This document shows, one piece after another, positions 31,441 to 41,611 of a stretch of 64,000 nucleotides of DNA. The DNA is from Cardiocondyla obscurior. Lineage: Eukaryota > Arthropoda > Insecta > Hymenoptera > Formicidae. The notes below the pieces were generated by a model. That model did not search any database. It was not told where the DNA came from and saw nothing but the letters and a program-made list of their open reading frames with translations. A program made the position numbers and the translations under genes. The stretch spans positions 4,936,001-5,000,000 of the forward strand of contig NC_091870.1 of assembly GCF_019399895.1 (NCBI RefSeq). The letters are read 5' to 3'. Numbering within the stretch: the first letter of the stretch is position 1; the number at the start of each line of letters is the position of its first letter.

Positions 31441-32068
31441 CGCAACTGTTTCTCTTTTGTTTATTATTACTTAATTGCTCAAGGTGGATTGCTGATACAG
31501 CATCATCCGATATTAGTCTGTTGCGAGATCTTATGCCAAAATGCTTTACATAACCTTATGTGTTGTAATGGAGTTCGGGTTACAACAGCAATTACGCAAT
31601 ATTAATCTATTTAACATACTACAAAGTTGTTTATCTTCCGAAATTATTTATCTTCTTTTACAAATTATAAATCACCGCGATTATCGCCTGGATGAACATA
31701 TATCGAATAGCAATTTAGATTTTTCTGAATAATAATACAACGACACCAATAAGAGTAACAATTGAGGTAGAAATATAAGGATCTTTTCGATTAGATTTTA
31801 TGATTGACTTCCAGATAAATAGAGCATGTAGAAATATATAGAGAAATTGTGTCTTGTATCTTTACGCACTAAACGATATATAAAACTCGTATAAGAATTT
31901 AAATCCATACAGGCTATAACTCGTAGCTGTTAATGTAACAATAGAGAACACGCAACTTAGCACAAGTTTCCTTTGGTCCCTATTTGGCAGGAAACGATTG
32001 TCTTTGCACAAAAAAATTGTTTATCTCCTAAAATTTTAAATTCTTCTATATACCATATCATAAAATTA
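31441..32068. other. Intergenic, no supported gene
   Basis: AT-rich. Overlapping short ORFs around 31365-31732 lack any recognisable domain. Confidence 0.4.
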
Positions 32069-32482
32069 TACAGGGTGTCCCACCGTTAGTGTGACAACGC
32101 TCGTAGGGGGGGTAGATCTCGTTAAGCTGAGCATAAAAGTCCTTACCCAATTTGCGTTTTTTCAAATCATATTCGAGATATAAATTTTTAAAAATTTGTA
32201 TAATACAGCGTATGAGTTTTACGTTCTATAAGAAAATAGCACGGCCTACTCAATCACGCATAGACCGACGCTCGGTTGTAAAAGTGCCGGCCCGGCTGTC
32301 TTGCCGTTAATAATATTACAATTGGGTGGTTGCTTAGCAACCAAAATTGTAAGTTGCACCTCCTGGGTAGTGCGGAAGACCACATCGTATTCTAATATAC
32401 AACCTGCAAAGAAACATGTATCTTAGTGCCCGCGATTCACGCGGGCCGCATCGCGCGATGTGTGCACTCATCGTAGTCGTAG
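32069..32482. mobile_element. Single end of a TACAGGGTGTCCC element
   Basis: A TACAGGGTGTCCCACCGTTA terminus after a TA dinucleotide. Its partner terminus is not found before the long inverted repeat starts, so the element is truncated or interrupted. It contains a small inverted repeat (ACAATTGGGTGGTTGC ... GCAACCAAAATTGT) near 32318-32350. Confidence 0.55.
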
Positions 32483-33719
32483 CAGAGAGCTGAACTTTCG
32501 ATCGCGGCCGGCCACGCGTACAGATGCAGAGGCTCGTCCGTGTGACGCCAGCGCTTCGACTGCCGTCGGATAGAGGAAAAGGCCAGAGCTATACACTATC
32601 TGTCCTACTCTTTCACGGCGTCGTCGGTAACTCGGTAGTTTCGGTATCGCGCAAGCATGATGGTAACCGCTCGAATGCGAACGGCTGCTCTTATTTACCA
32701 TGTACTATAAAACTTACCATGTTACCATCATTACCATGTAAAATAAAAATTGAAAATAAATAAATTGTTATTCATAAAAAATCCTTCTTTTTTTAAACTA
32801 AATCATTTTTATCTTATAAGTTAGCAGTACGAAATAAGCAGAGTTAATTTTTATAAATTCGTAGCTAATTTGTTATTAAAAAGTAATTGGCAAAGAAAAA
32901 GTTTGTTACTCTCTGCTTTTATTATTATACATTTTTTAAATAATGTTCAAGTAAAAGAAGATGAAGTTGGTCGCAAAGGAATTTAATCGAGATAACGCTT
33001 TGTTGCTTATTTATCGCTAAATATTTGCCAAAGGAAAATATTAAACTGCTATTTTCTTTTCTTAGTTAACAAATTGATATCTTCTACGTAAACGCTCGTT
33101 ATTAGGTAACGGTTGTTGCTATCGATTCGGGGTTTCAGATATTTTGTTTAAAAACTGAAAAGAAGTCATTTCAATTGTTTAAACAATTTTTTACAAAAAA
33201 GTCACTCATCGGATTCGATCGCCGGACGATGTTGCGAGTGACATAGTATAGTCTTTTTTTCAATATTAACATTTTTGCTAGTTAACAAATGGATATCTCC
33301 GAGATCGCGTGTCCGATTTTTATAATTTTTTTTTAACAACGTTACAGCATCGTCCGACGACCGAATCCGATGAATGACTTTTTGCAAAAATTATTTAAAC
33401 AGTTTAAACATTTTCACGATGTAAAATTGCAATTCTCAAATTCGGCGATGCATTATATGAAACCGAGAATAAAAATAATTTGTTAATTCGCAAAGCTTGC
33501 TATAATTTCCCTGTTATTAGTCAAAATCCTAGACCTAGTACGCGTGTAAAATGCCGCAAAAACGAGGATTATCAATCCGCGGCGTGCGGCGTTGTCTGCT
33601 CAACGAATTCGCTGCTGTCCACCGTTGCCGTTTCGCTTAGCCGAGTAATGCCTAGCCGATACTTTGCTTTTTCGATCTGTTCGCCGCCCGCCGCTGACCA
33701 CTTGTTGCCTATGTTGATC
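32483..33719 (+). repeat. 1.24-kb long inverted repeat, left arm
   Basis: Near-identical reverse complement of 41612-42851; a 79-codon reading inside is the same in both arms. The outer end begins CAGAGAGCTGAACTTTCG and the inner homology fades at GACCACTTGTTGC. The arm has internal foldback structure (about 33170-33240 against 33340-33420) and two TTAACAAAT.GATATCT repeats. No protein is recognised. It could be the terminal repeat of a large foldback-type DNA transposon or a recent inverted duplication. Confidence 0.9.
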
Positions 33720-34867
33720 AATTTAAAACTGACTGTGCCTTTTTCTATTAAATAATACTTGCGTTTGCTTGTCGTAAATGCACTACAACTTTTTACTTTT
33801 TAACTGTTATACATTTTTCAAAATGTTGCATAACATTTCTTGTTAATTTAATGTAATTCAACTTCAGATTTCGACGTAAAAACTACAGTACTTTCGTCAA
33901 ATATGAATAGGTGGAAATTTTATAAAGGTTGAGCGAGAAATGTTTAATAAATTAAATCGATTACAGCGCTATGCAGATTTTAATTTTTTATTTGCACCTC
34001 ATCATCAATTTTTTATTTGGTAGTTACAATTCCGAAAGTTTATCCAACCGATTAGATTTACTCGTGTGTTGGTAAAACCGGGCCTTATTAATAAAAAAAA
34101 AATTTCCAATTTTTATTATTTGTCGACATATTTTTAATTTACAAAATTGTTAGAACGGGTAGAACATGAAAGTATATTGCATCGGTTTTTGAACGCCTTT
34201 TGAAACTTTATTTCGTATGTGTTTACAATTTTTATGGGTTAGCTGATGGACGTAATAATACAGTTCTTTGATACAATGGTAATACGGTCCATTGATACGT
34301 GGTAATAAAATCCTTTGATATAATGAAAACTCAAAAGTCGCTGCGTTTTGTAAAGCGCTTATTCACTCACTCGTTCATTCTTTCTCACTCTTTTTCATTG
34401 CGCTGTGCGACGGCCGTCGTCGAGTCTGTCGACGATGTCGCGGCCGCGGTCATTTAGTCACGCCAATAAACTTTAACGACGTGAACGCCAATAGTAGAGA
34501 AGAGAACATACGTACGACTGACCATTGGTTCATTTTGGTCTAAATTTTTTCAAATTATCCAATGGCTATTCGTTATACGTTTTGAAACTATGCGATAGCC
34601 AGCTCACGTCGCGATTTTCGCGCTTTTGCTTGGGATTTAGGAAATTGAAACGGGTTCTTTGGTCAGTCGTGCACCGTCGAAGACGCGAATAAGTACTGTG
34701 TTGATATCATAGTATCTTATTTTTCGCCGTAATTTAGAATTTAGATGTTTAGTCGAGATTCTTTGGGCGCGTGTTTTTGCAAATGTGAGTGTACGATTAG
34801 TAGATAGTAGATTTACAAGTGTTTTGTGGGGTGTACAGCGAATTAAGAACACAGTTGTAATTAATAT
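33720..34867. other. Non-coding between left arm and hAT element
   Basis: No supported ORF. It holds short inverted GACGG/CCGTC-type patches near 34410-34450. Confidence 0.4.
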
Positions 34868-34917
34868 ACCTCGCTGCGCCTATACTTGGCGCGAGGCACC
34901 ACCGTGCCTCTTGATAA
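34868..34917. repeat. Hairpin repeat, second copy
   Basis: Same CCTCGCTGCGCC.TAT.CTTGGCG and GAGGCAC..CCGTGCCTC arrangement as positions 18-66. It lies about 125 bp before the hAT-like ATG, so it may be the left terminal region of that element. A shorter look-alike (CTCGCTCGCCTATACTTGGC) is at 53636-53655. Confidence 0.6.
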
Positions 34918-35041
34918 CGCTGCTGGCTTAGTATAAATTATAAGCTAGAATTTAATGGTGCAATAGTGATAAGCAGTAATAAGGTATATTTTAGAATTAT
35001 TTATATTTTTACATTTTTGTTGAAATTATATTTTTATTAAA

Positions 35042-36487
35042 ATGGAAGCATCTAAAGCATGTGATGACGCGAAAAAGAAAATGAAATCAGTTTTTTCGGA
35101 CAGTTGGCTTTTTGACGATCGATTTAAATCTTGGATAGGTAGAGTTCCTGATAATAATAGTCTTTGTCATTGTTTTATATGTAATAAAAATTTTTCGTGT
35201 TATTTGTCACATGTTTCTAGGCATATGGAATCTGCATGCCATAAAAATAATATAATAAAGAATACATCAAGTAGTTCCGGTATTTCAACAGAAGATATTG
35301 ATAAAAAATCTGTATACAATATAAATTTTCGAAAACAATGGCTTGATATTTCAAAATTTAAGCCTTGGTTGCGTGAAGTACTTGACGATAAAAATTCATA
35401 TTTTTGTACTATTTGTAAGAAATCGTTTAAATATGTAACTAAAAGAAATATTTATCGGCATGCAGAATCCAAAACGCACATTGATAATTTAAAAGAGTAT
35501 GAAAAAACAAACACAGAGTTATGCACAGAACATAATGAAACATTTTTATCTTTCGATGATCGAAAAAAAATAGCGGAAATTCGATATGCCGCGTTAATTG
35601 CTGACAAAAATATTTCATTTGATACTGCTGAAATAATTCTGAATTATTTTCAAGATGTAGGGAAAGATCCCGATGTCTTGAAAAGTATGAAGTTAAGCGC
35701 GGCAAAATGTTCAAATATAATTTCGAACGTTTTAGCTCCAGTCGAGACAAATCGCGTAGTAGAAACGTTACAAAATACGAAATTTACAATTTTTATAGAT
35801 GAAACGTCAGATATTACAAATGAAAAATGGATGACGTTTCACGTTCGATACGTTGATCCAGAAACATTAAATATTCATTCACAATTGGTAAAATTAATAA
35901 ATTTAGATGCAAAAGATTGCAGTGCAAAGAAATTATTTAATGCTTTTAAAACAGAAATGTGGAAATTAAAAATTCCATTTCAAAACATTGTTGCTTTATC
36001 ATGCGATAATGCAGCTGTAATGAAAGGGAAAAATTTATCATTTAAAACACAGCTTGAAAAAATAAATTCAAAAGTATTAACTCTTTCATGTCCATGTCAT
36101 TCTATTGCGTTAGTTGCAAATGCTGCATGTGATAAAATACCTCATGTTTACGAGGATTTTATTAAAAAAATGGCATATTATGTTAATAGTAGTCCTAAGC
36201 GCTCAGCAATTTTTCGTGAATTTTGCAATTGCTTTCAAGAAACGAGCCACAAACTTTTAAGATTATGTGAAACGCGATGGCTTTCTCGTCATATGTGCAT
36301 TGAAAGAATTTTAGAGTCTTGGGATACTATAAAACATTTCTTGACTGACATGATTGTGAATGAGAAATCGAGTGTAGCTGAAAATTTAAAATGTACTATG
36401 CAAAGTATAGACTTAAAAGCATATTTCTTATTTTTAAAATATTTTTACAATTTTTTAATAAATTTAATATATTTTTCAAGCAGTTGA
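35042..36487 (+). CDS. hAT-like transposase, N-terminal and catalytic part
   Basis: 481 residues. Two BED-type zinc fingers come first (CHCFICNKNFSCYLSHVSRH and FCTICKKSFKYVTKRNIYRH, with trailing His). The hAT RNase H-like core follows: IDETSDITNEKWMTF carries the first acidic residue and LSCDNAAVMKGKNL the second, then LSCPCHSIALVAN and CETRWLSRH, typical of hAT proteins with BED fingers. The reading ends at YFSSS through one extra T in the TTTTT run at about 36472-36477; the next ORF continues the protein. Transposition would be by cut and paste with 8-bp target duplication, not seen here. Confidence 0.82.
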   Translation: MEASKACDDAKKKMKSVFSDSWLFDDRFKSWIGRVPDNNSLCHCFICNKNFSCYLSHVSRHMESACHKNNIIKNTSSSSGISTEDIDKKSVYNINFRKQWLDISKFKPWLREVLDDKNSYFCTICKKSFKYVTKRNIYRHAESKTHIDNLKEYEKTNTELCTEHNETFLSFDDRKKIAEIRYAALIADKNISFDTAEIILNYFQDVGKDPDVLKSMKLSAAKCSNIISNVLAPVETNRVVETLQNTKFTIFIDETSDITNEKWMTFHVRYVDPETLNIHSQLVKLINLDAKDCSAKKLFNAFKTEMWKLKIPFQNIVALSCDNAAVMKGKNLSFKTQLEKINSKVLTLSCPCHSIALVANAACDKIPHVYEDFIKKMAYYVNSSPKRSAIFREFCNCFQETSHKLLRLCETRWLSRHMCIERILESWDTIKHFLTDMIVNEKSSVAENLKCTMQSIDLKAYFLFLKYFYNFLINLIYFSSS

Positions 36488-36503
36488 AACAAGAATACAT
36501 CTC

Positions 36504-37394
36504 TTGCATCCAAAATTAATGCATCTTTTGATTCAACTGTGTGAAATTTTTTTAAAACAAGAGGTATTAAAAAATGTACTTAATGTTACATTTGCTTTAA
36601 ATGAAAATCAAAAACCTCTTGAAAATATTACTTTAGGATCAGATTGTGAAGAATATCTAGATGATTTATCTAATAACGGACACGCGGATGAAGCAAATAT
36701 TATAAGAAAAAATTGTTTAGAATTTTATGTTACTGCAGCGGAACAAATTTGTAAAAAATTACCAATAAATAATAAATTTTTATTTAAATTAAAAGTCTTC
36801 CAACATGCAGCGTTATTTGATGCTCACAGAGACATTACGTTTAATGACGTTTCTTTTGTTGCTGAAACCATCGGTGGTTTTGACAAGAACGGTTTGAAAA
36901 ATGAATGGTCTAAAATACATTTAGATTTTACAGATGCAGAGAAACAGCATCTCGCAACATTAAACTTTGATAATATGTGGAAAGAAATTTTTAAAAGTAA
37001 AAATAACATACAGAGATATGAAAATTTAAAATCACTTATTAATACAGTTAGAACATTTCCAAATTCTAATGCCGATTCTGAAAGAGTATTTTTATTTTTA
37101 ACAGATATAAAAACGAAAAAACGTAATCAACTTTCTTCGGCTAGTGTTAATGCTATTTGTGTTTTAAAATCTGCATTACAAACAAAAAAACAAAATATTT
37201 TAAATATGAGTATAGATGAGAATCACATAGCTTTAATGTCCACAGACAATTTGTACGCTAAACATTGTATTAAAAAAAAAAGTACTTTAACATTGTATTC
37301 CGCATACGACAATGATGCTGTTGCATCTTCATCTAATAATAATGAAATAGTCACAGCTGTAATATCCACAGATCATTCGTACGCTAAACGTTAA
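36504..37394 (+). pseudogene. hAT-like transposase, C-terminal dimerisation part
   Basis: 296 residues in the shifted frame; homology starts slightly upstream (VETRIHLLHPKLMH). It contains the hAT C-terminal dimerisation region, with FPNSNADSERVFLFLTDIKT (catalytic Glu in SER) and KRNQLSSASVNAICVLKS. The last 60 residues carry a tandem duplication: MSTDNLYAKH ... LYSAYDND recurs as STDHSYAKR, then a stop and YSTYDNNED downstream to about 37450. One base change would re-open the full protein, so the copy is fairly young. Confidence 0.78.
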
Positions 37395-37561
37395 ACTAAA
37401 AAGAAAAGTAGATTAGTATTCTACTCCACGTATGACAATAATGAAGATAATACTATTGCATTTTCATGTTATATTATTTTATACCATATAAAGTGAGAAA
37501 AAATTAATAGCATATGTTTTAAAATATGTAAAAAATGCTAATTTAATTATTGTCATGAGTA

Positions 37562-37746
37562 GACACCATGTCTGTAAGAGACACCATGTCTGAAAAAGAC
37601 ACCATGTCTGAAAAAGACACCATGTCTGTAAGAGACACCATGTTTGAAAAAGACACCATGTTTGAAAAAGACACCATGTCTGTAAGAGACACCATGTCTG
37701 TAAGAGACACCATGTCTGTAAGAGACACCATGTCTGTAAGAGACAC
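37562..37746. repeat. 18-bp minisatellite with hairpin unit
   Basis: About ten units of AGACACCATGTCTGTAAG, with variants (TCTGAAAA, TTTGAAAA). Each unit contains the inverted repeat AGACA-CCA-TGTCT. Because 18 is a multiple of three, frames on both strands stay open, giving spurious repetitive ORFs. Confidence 0.97.
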
Positions 37747-38102
37747 TATATTTTTTGGGTTTCAAAGGGGTAGTAAAAGCATAATACACGACTTTGGTTG
37801 TTTTTGAGAAGACATTACTATTGTTATATAAAAAAGTTATGCATTTTATTTTTGTTGTTAATAATGATATGAATAACAATAATGCAATGCGTTGCTTTCA
37901 CATTAATAATGCTAACAGTGTCTACTCGAACATAACTTTTATCGTCGTATAGTTTTTTCTACTCAATTCCTATCCTCACCTCCACGTGGTGATGCCTGGT
38001 AATCTTATCGATTTGAATAACCAATGTTAATCAAATGATAAGAGCTAACGAGGAAAAGAGACAAATTTTAGAGCCTAAAAAAAACTAAATTTTATTTAAA
38101 CA

Positions 38103-38604
38103 TACAGGGTGTCCCAGATCAGTGGACGGAGTTAAAAATAGTAGATAGAACTAATCGAATTAAGTCAAAAAATCTTTTATCATTTAAAAAAATTCTGAAT
38201 TTCCGAGAAAAAAAATTAAATTTATGTACTCGTAAGAGCGGCAAAGAAGCGTGGGCTGAGTGAGCGCGCGATAGACAGCGGCGTGTATATCTTAAAGGTG
38301 ATGGACGGAATCAGCGCGCGGCGAGCGAGACGATGTGACGACACGCGAGCAAAATGAAGTGACAACGCGCGTTGTCGCCTCGTCTCGCTCGCCGCGCGCT
38401 GATTCCGTCCATCACCTTTAAGATATACACGCCGCTGTCTATCGCGCGCTCACTCAGCCCGCGCTTCTTTGCCGTTCTTACGAGTACATAAATTTAATTT
38501 TTTTTCTCGGAAATTCAGAATTTTTTTAAATGGTAAAAGATTTTTTGTCTTAATTTGATTAGTTCTATCTACTATTTTTAACTCCGTCCACTGATCACCC
38601 TGTA
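38103..38604. mobile_element. Palindromic MITE 6
   Basis: Left end TACAGGGTGTCCCAGATCAG, right end CTGATCACCCTGTA (a small deletion in the right end). The arms are about 230 bp and nearly perfect. The outer arms match MITE 2 and part of the core (CGTAAGAGCGGCAAAGAAGC) is related; the very centre is private. Confidence 0.88.
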
Positions 38605-38611
38605 TATTATT

Positions 38612-38972
38612 AACAAGGGGAGATCGCGCTCAACGGAACACTGATTTTATTCAAATTTGCAGAGTTTGAAAATTGGCGTTTCTACATTAATATTGTAAAG
38701 CCATTCGATGCGCTTCTCTAAAATAAAAAAAGAAAATCGAGTTTAAACATTTGCGATGTATTGAAGTACCGAGAAGTTAGACTTATTTTCGAAGCAGCGT
38801 GATAGTTCAGCGCGGACAGCTCTGGTCTAGTAAGCGCAGGATCGCTAGTTCGAGTCAGGCCTATGTAACTTTTTTATTTTTTTAATGTTTTTACATGTTT
38901 ATACAAAATATTAACAATTATATAGTTTATTTAATTATTAGACTATTTTATAAAAAGGAGAAATAAAAAAAT
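38612..38972 (+). mobile_element. SINE-like tRNA-related element, copy 3
   Basis: Diverged plus-strand copy of 17887-18280: GCGCTCAACGGAACAC hairpin, TTTCGAAGCAGCGTGATAGT, CTGGTCTAGTAAGCGC and a B-box-like GTTCGAGTC, then a T-rich tail and AAAGGAGAAATAAAAA. Its conservation in the tRNA-like block supports a pol III-type origin. Confidence 0.7.
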
Positions 38973-39057
38973 TTGAACGCTGTTTTTAATTGTCGTTGTT
39001 AGGATGTGTTTATTGGATTGATTGCTGCCGGTGTTAATTATACAGTTGATGAAACTA

Positions 39058-39452
39058 TATTACCGAAAAATAACATTTAAGACGTGCGAGCAAAAACGCG
39101 CCGTTTGAAGCTATGTAGAGATGTGGCTTATTTTACTGTATTCACAAGAAATGAGTAATCTATGAATCTTTGTAAGTAGAGTGGATGGGCCACACCACCA
39201 CTTATTTACAGAGATTCATAGATTACTCATTTCTTTGTGAATAGAGTAAGATAAGCCACACCTCTAGGTCCACTAACATCTCGATAGCTTTCAGCGGCGC
39301 GTTCTTACTCGCACGGGGGGCGTCAAATCTTTAAATGTTATTTTCTCGGTTATTAACGCCTAACTTACAAAACCGTATAGGACTTTTCTACTTATTTTCG
39401 GAAGCCCAACCTACAACTAAGAACTTTTTTACATCAACTGGGACACCCTGTA
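39058..39452. mobile_element. Palindromic MITE 7
   Basis: The right end is TGGGACACCCTGTA. Inverted arms include GTGGCTTATTTTACTGTATT and ATTCATAGATTACTCATTTC with complements, around a loop at about 39182-39206. The left terminus is eroded. Confidence 0.8.
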
Positions 39453-40536
39453 TATTTTGATCTTATTAGTATTTGGTCGACGCTTGTTCATTTTTATCTT
39501 ATTTTCTCGCGGTAGACAATAATAACTCGTGAGTCATCGCGCGTTTACATTATACTTGTTTTTATATCAAACGTCTTTCGCTTGTCGTTAATAAAAAAAA
39601 AACGCGTAATTAATTAAATGCTCGAACAAAAGTATGGTTAATGAAAAAACGTCGAAAGCGGAAATCCAGAAATGAATGAGAAATGAATGATTATATATGT
39701 AGTATGAGTGATATAAGCGCTCTCTTTCTCTCTCTCTCTCTCTTTCTCTCTTTTTCTCTCTCGCACGCGATAGATAATAAGTTAAAAGTGTAGATAGGTA
39801 TTTTTTTTTTACGACCCTGACTCTCGCACGTTGATACTCCGCTATTAATATCGGCGCTGAGACAAAAAATTTCGCTAAATTTCTTTGTTTTGAATTATTT
39901 TGAAACGGTCAATAACCTCCTCGGTAATGTGTAAGTTTTTCGGTCTTTTCGCTAAACTATGTTGTCTATCGGCCGCTGTTATCGCATTGCCTAGCTAGGC
40001 TGTTTATATACACCGTTTCCCGTCAATGCCGATGTACCTGTCTGGCCTCATCTCTTTGCCTCAAAATTAATTTTGTAACTATCGCGTTAACAGTTACTTT
40101 AAAATTGCAATAAAAGAAAAAATTTTTTTCGCTTTTTTTTATTTAAATATCTCGAGCTTATTATTTGTGTTTTACGCGAAGGTTGTTATAAAATAAAAAA
40201 AATACATGAAGTAGCAATAAAAACATTTTTATTTTGTCGTTAATTTGTCATAATTATAATATAAAAAAAAATTAATTTTTCAAATAAATTACATATAAAT
40301 ATAAAATATAAAAAAAATACATTAAAAATATAAAAAAATTCATTTTAAAATTTTGTCAAAATATTAAAAAAAAATTAATTTTTTAAATAATTACATATAA
40401 ATATAAAAAAAAAAAACATTAAAAATATAAAAAAATGTGTTTTAAAATTTCGTCAAAATATTTAAAAAAAATTAATTTTAATAGATAAGTAAATAAATAA
40501 ATAAATAAAAAATAAATTAATAAAAAAAAATTAAAT
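39453..40536. other. AT-rich intergenic with CT microsatellite
   Basis: A (CT)n tract lies at 39719-39763. The 40120-40530 stretch is extremely A/T-rich. No coding signal. Confidence 0.5.
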
Positions 40537-41161
40537 TTAAAAGTAATAGTTGACGTGGAAGTCGCCGCGACCACCTCTTCCTCCTCTTCCTCCTTTTCCT
40601 CTTCTTCCTCTTCCTCCTCTTCCCCGATTTCTCTCGTACCATCCGGCGCGACTTCTTCCACGTCCGTGTCCTCTTCTAGAATCTGTAATAAAAAAAAATA
40701 CAAATTTGTGTGTGTGTGTGCGTACGTGCGTGCGCGCGTAAGTTATAAATACTTAAAATAAAAATAACTTACACATTTTTCTACCCCTCAGTGGGGATTG
40801 GTCACTGCCAGCAGCTTCTTATGACATTTGCTGCTCTGACTGCTGCTGCTGTTGCTGCTGCAATTGTTGCTGCTGTGGCTGTTGACGTTGAACAATGTCC
40901 ATCAACTTTTTTTGGTTTTCCGCCAGCTGCTCAATAATTCTTTCTTGATTTTTCAATTGAGCAGCCAGCGATTGAACCGATGTCGAGGAGCGCGGCGGCG
41001 TGTCATTTATGTTAAGATCAAGCAACATCTCTTCCTCGCTTAAGTGTAGATCTTCTTCTGGAAAAAAAACAATAATTATAATTAAATAAAACATTTCTAT
41101 TTAAAACCAGAAACGTTTAAATACTATAATAAGAATATATAATAAAATACTTACGCGACAT
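40537..41161 (-). pseudogene. Small coiled-coil/polyQ/RGG-box gene, one in-frame stop
   Basis: Three exons on the minus strand. Exon 1 is ATG TCG C (41161-41155) before a GTAAGT donor. Exon 2 (41057-40773) follows a CAG acceptor and reads acidic MSQEDLHLSEEEMLLDL, a coiled coil (LAAQLKNQERIIEQLAENQK) and a Gln-rich tract. Exon 3 (40682-40537) follows a TTACAG acceptor and, in the phase set by the splice, reads an arginine-glycine tail (GRGGRGRRGKGGRGGRGGRG, then DFHVNYYF and TAA). A TAA at 40821-40819 in exon 2 interrupts the frame just after QQMS. RGG boxes bind RNA or mediate condensates; the gene's role is unknown. It lies just inside the right 1.24-kb repeat arm, so it may be original cargo of that element. 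Confidence 0.55.
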
Positions 41162-41611
41162 TGTTGAACCACAAATATCTTTTCTATTCGACACTTTTAA
41201 CTATATTTCGCGTTATAAAAACGATCCTTCTTTTATAGAGTCGAACAAAGGGATCTGCTTACCCTTCTCATTCCTCTGGGTATTATTTATTTTAACTGTT
41301 TAAACTCATTGTTTATCGCTAACACCAATAATAATTAAAACCATCTAACGTTCGATTCTATCAAGAAAAAAATTAATATGACTTTTGTGAAAGCACGATT
41401 GTTTTGTTATAATACAAAAAAAAACGTTATATCTTTTTGTGCAAAGAACATATGCAATTTCTGTACATTTCCGATTTTGAAAAAATTAATTTTTTAAATA
41501 AATTAAAAAAAAAAGTAAACTTTATTTGTTTTTTCTACATTTCAGCATCTTATTTTAATTAACCTTTATCTCATACATTATCGAAATTTACTTTCAATAA
41601 AAAACTGAATA
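41162..41611. other. Upstream region of the RGG-box gene
   Basis: AT-rich, with no ORF. It presumably contains the promoter of the minus-strand gene and ends at the inner edge of the right repeat arm. Confidence 0.4.

Noticed and set aside
32468..33755. ORFs of 60-90 codons identical in both long repeat arms
   Set aside because: Identity reflects the recent inverted repeat, not protein conservation; no start context or domain.
37562..37746. CRISPR-like array
   Set aside because: Direct repeats without spacers, in a eukaryotic transposon-rich context.
37543..37879. Repetitive ORFs (SVRDTM / SYRHGV repeats)
   Set aside because: By-product of an 18-bp minisatellite, whose period is divisible by three.
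40419..40703. Poly-glutamate ORF on the minus strand
   Set aside because: Out of phase with the spliced gene; in the splice-defined frame the same bases encode Arg-Gly repeats with a natural stop.
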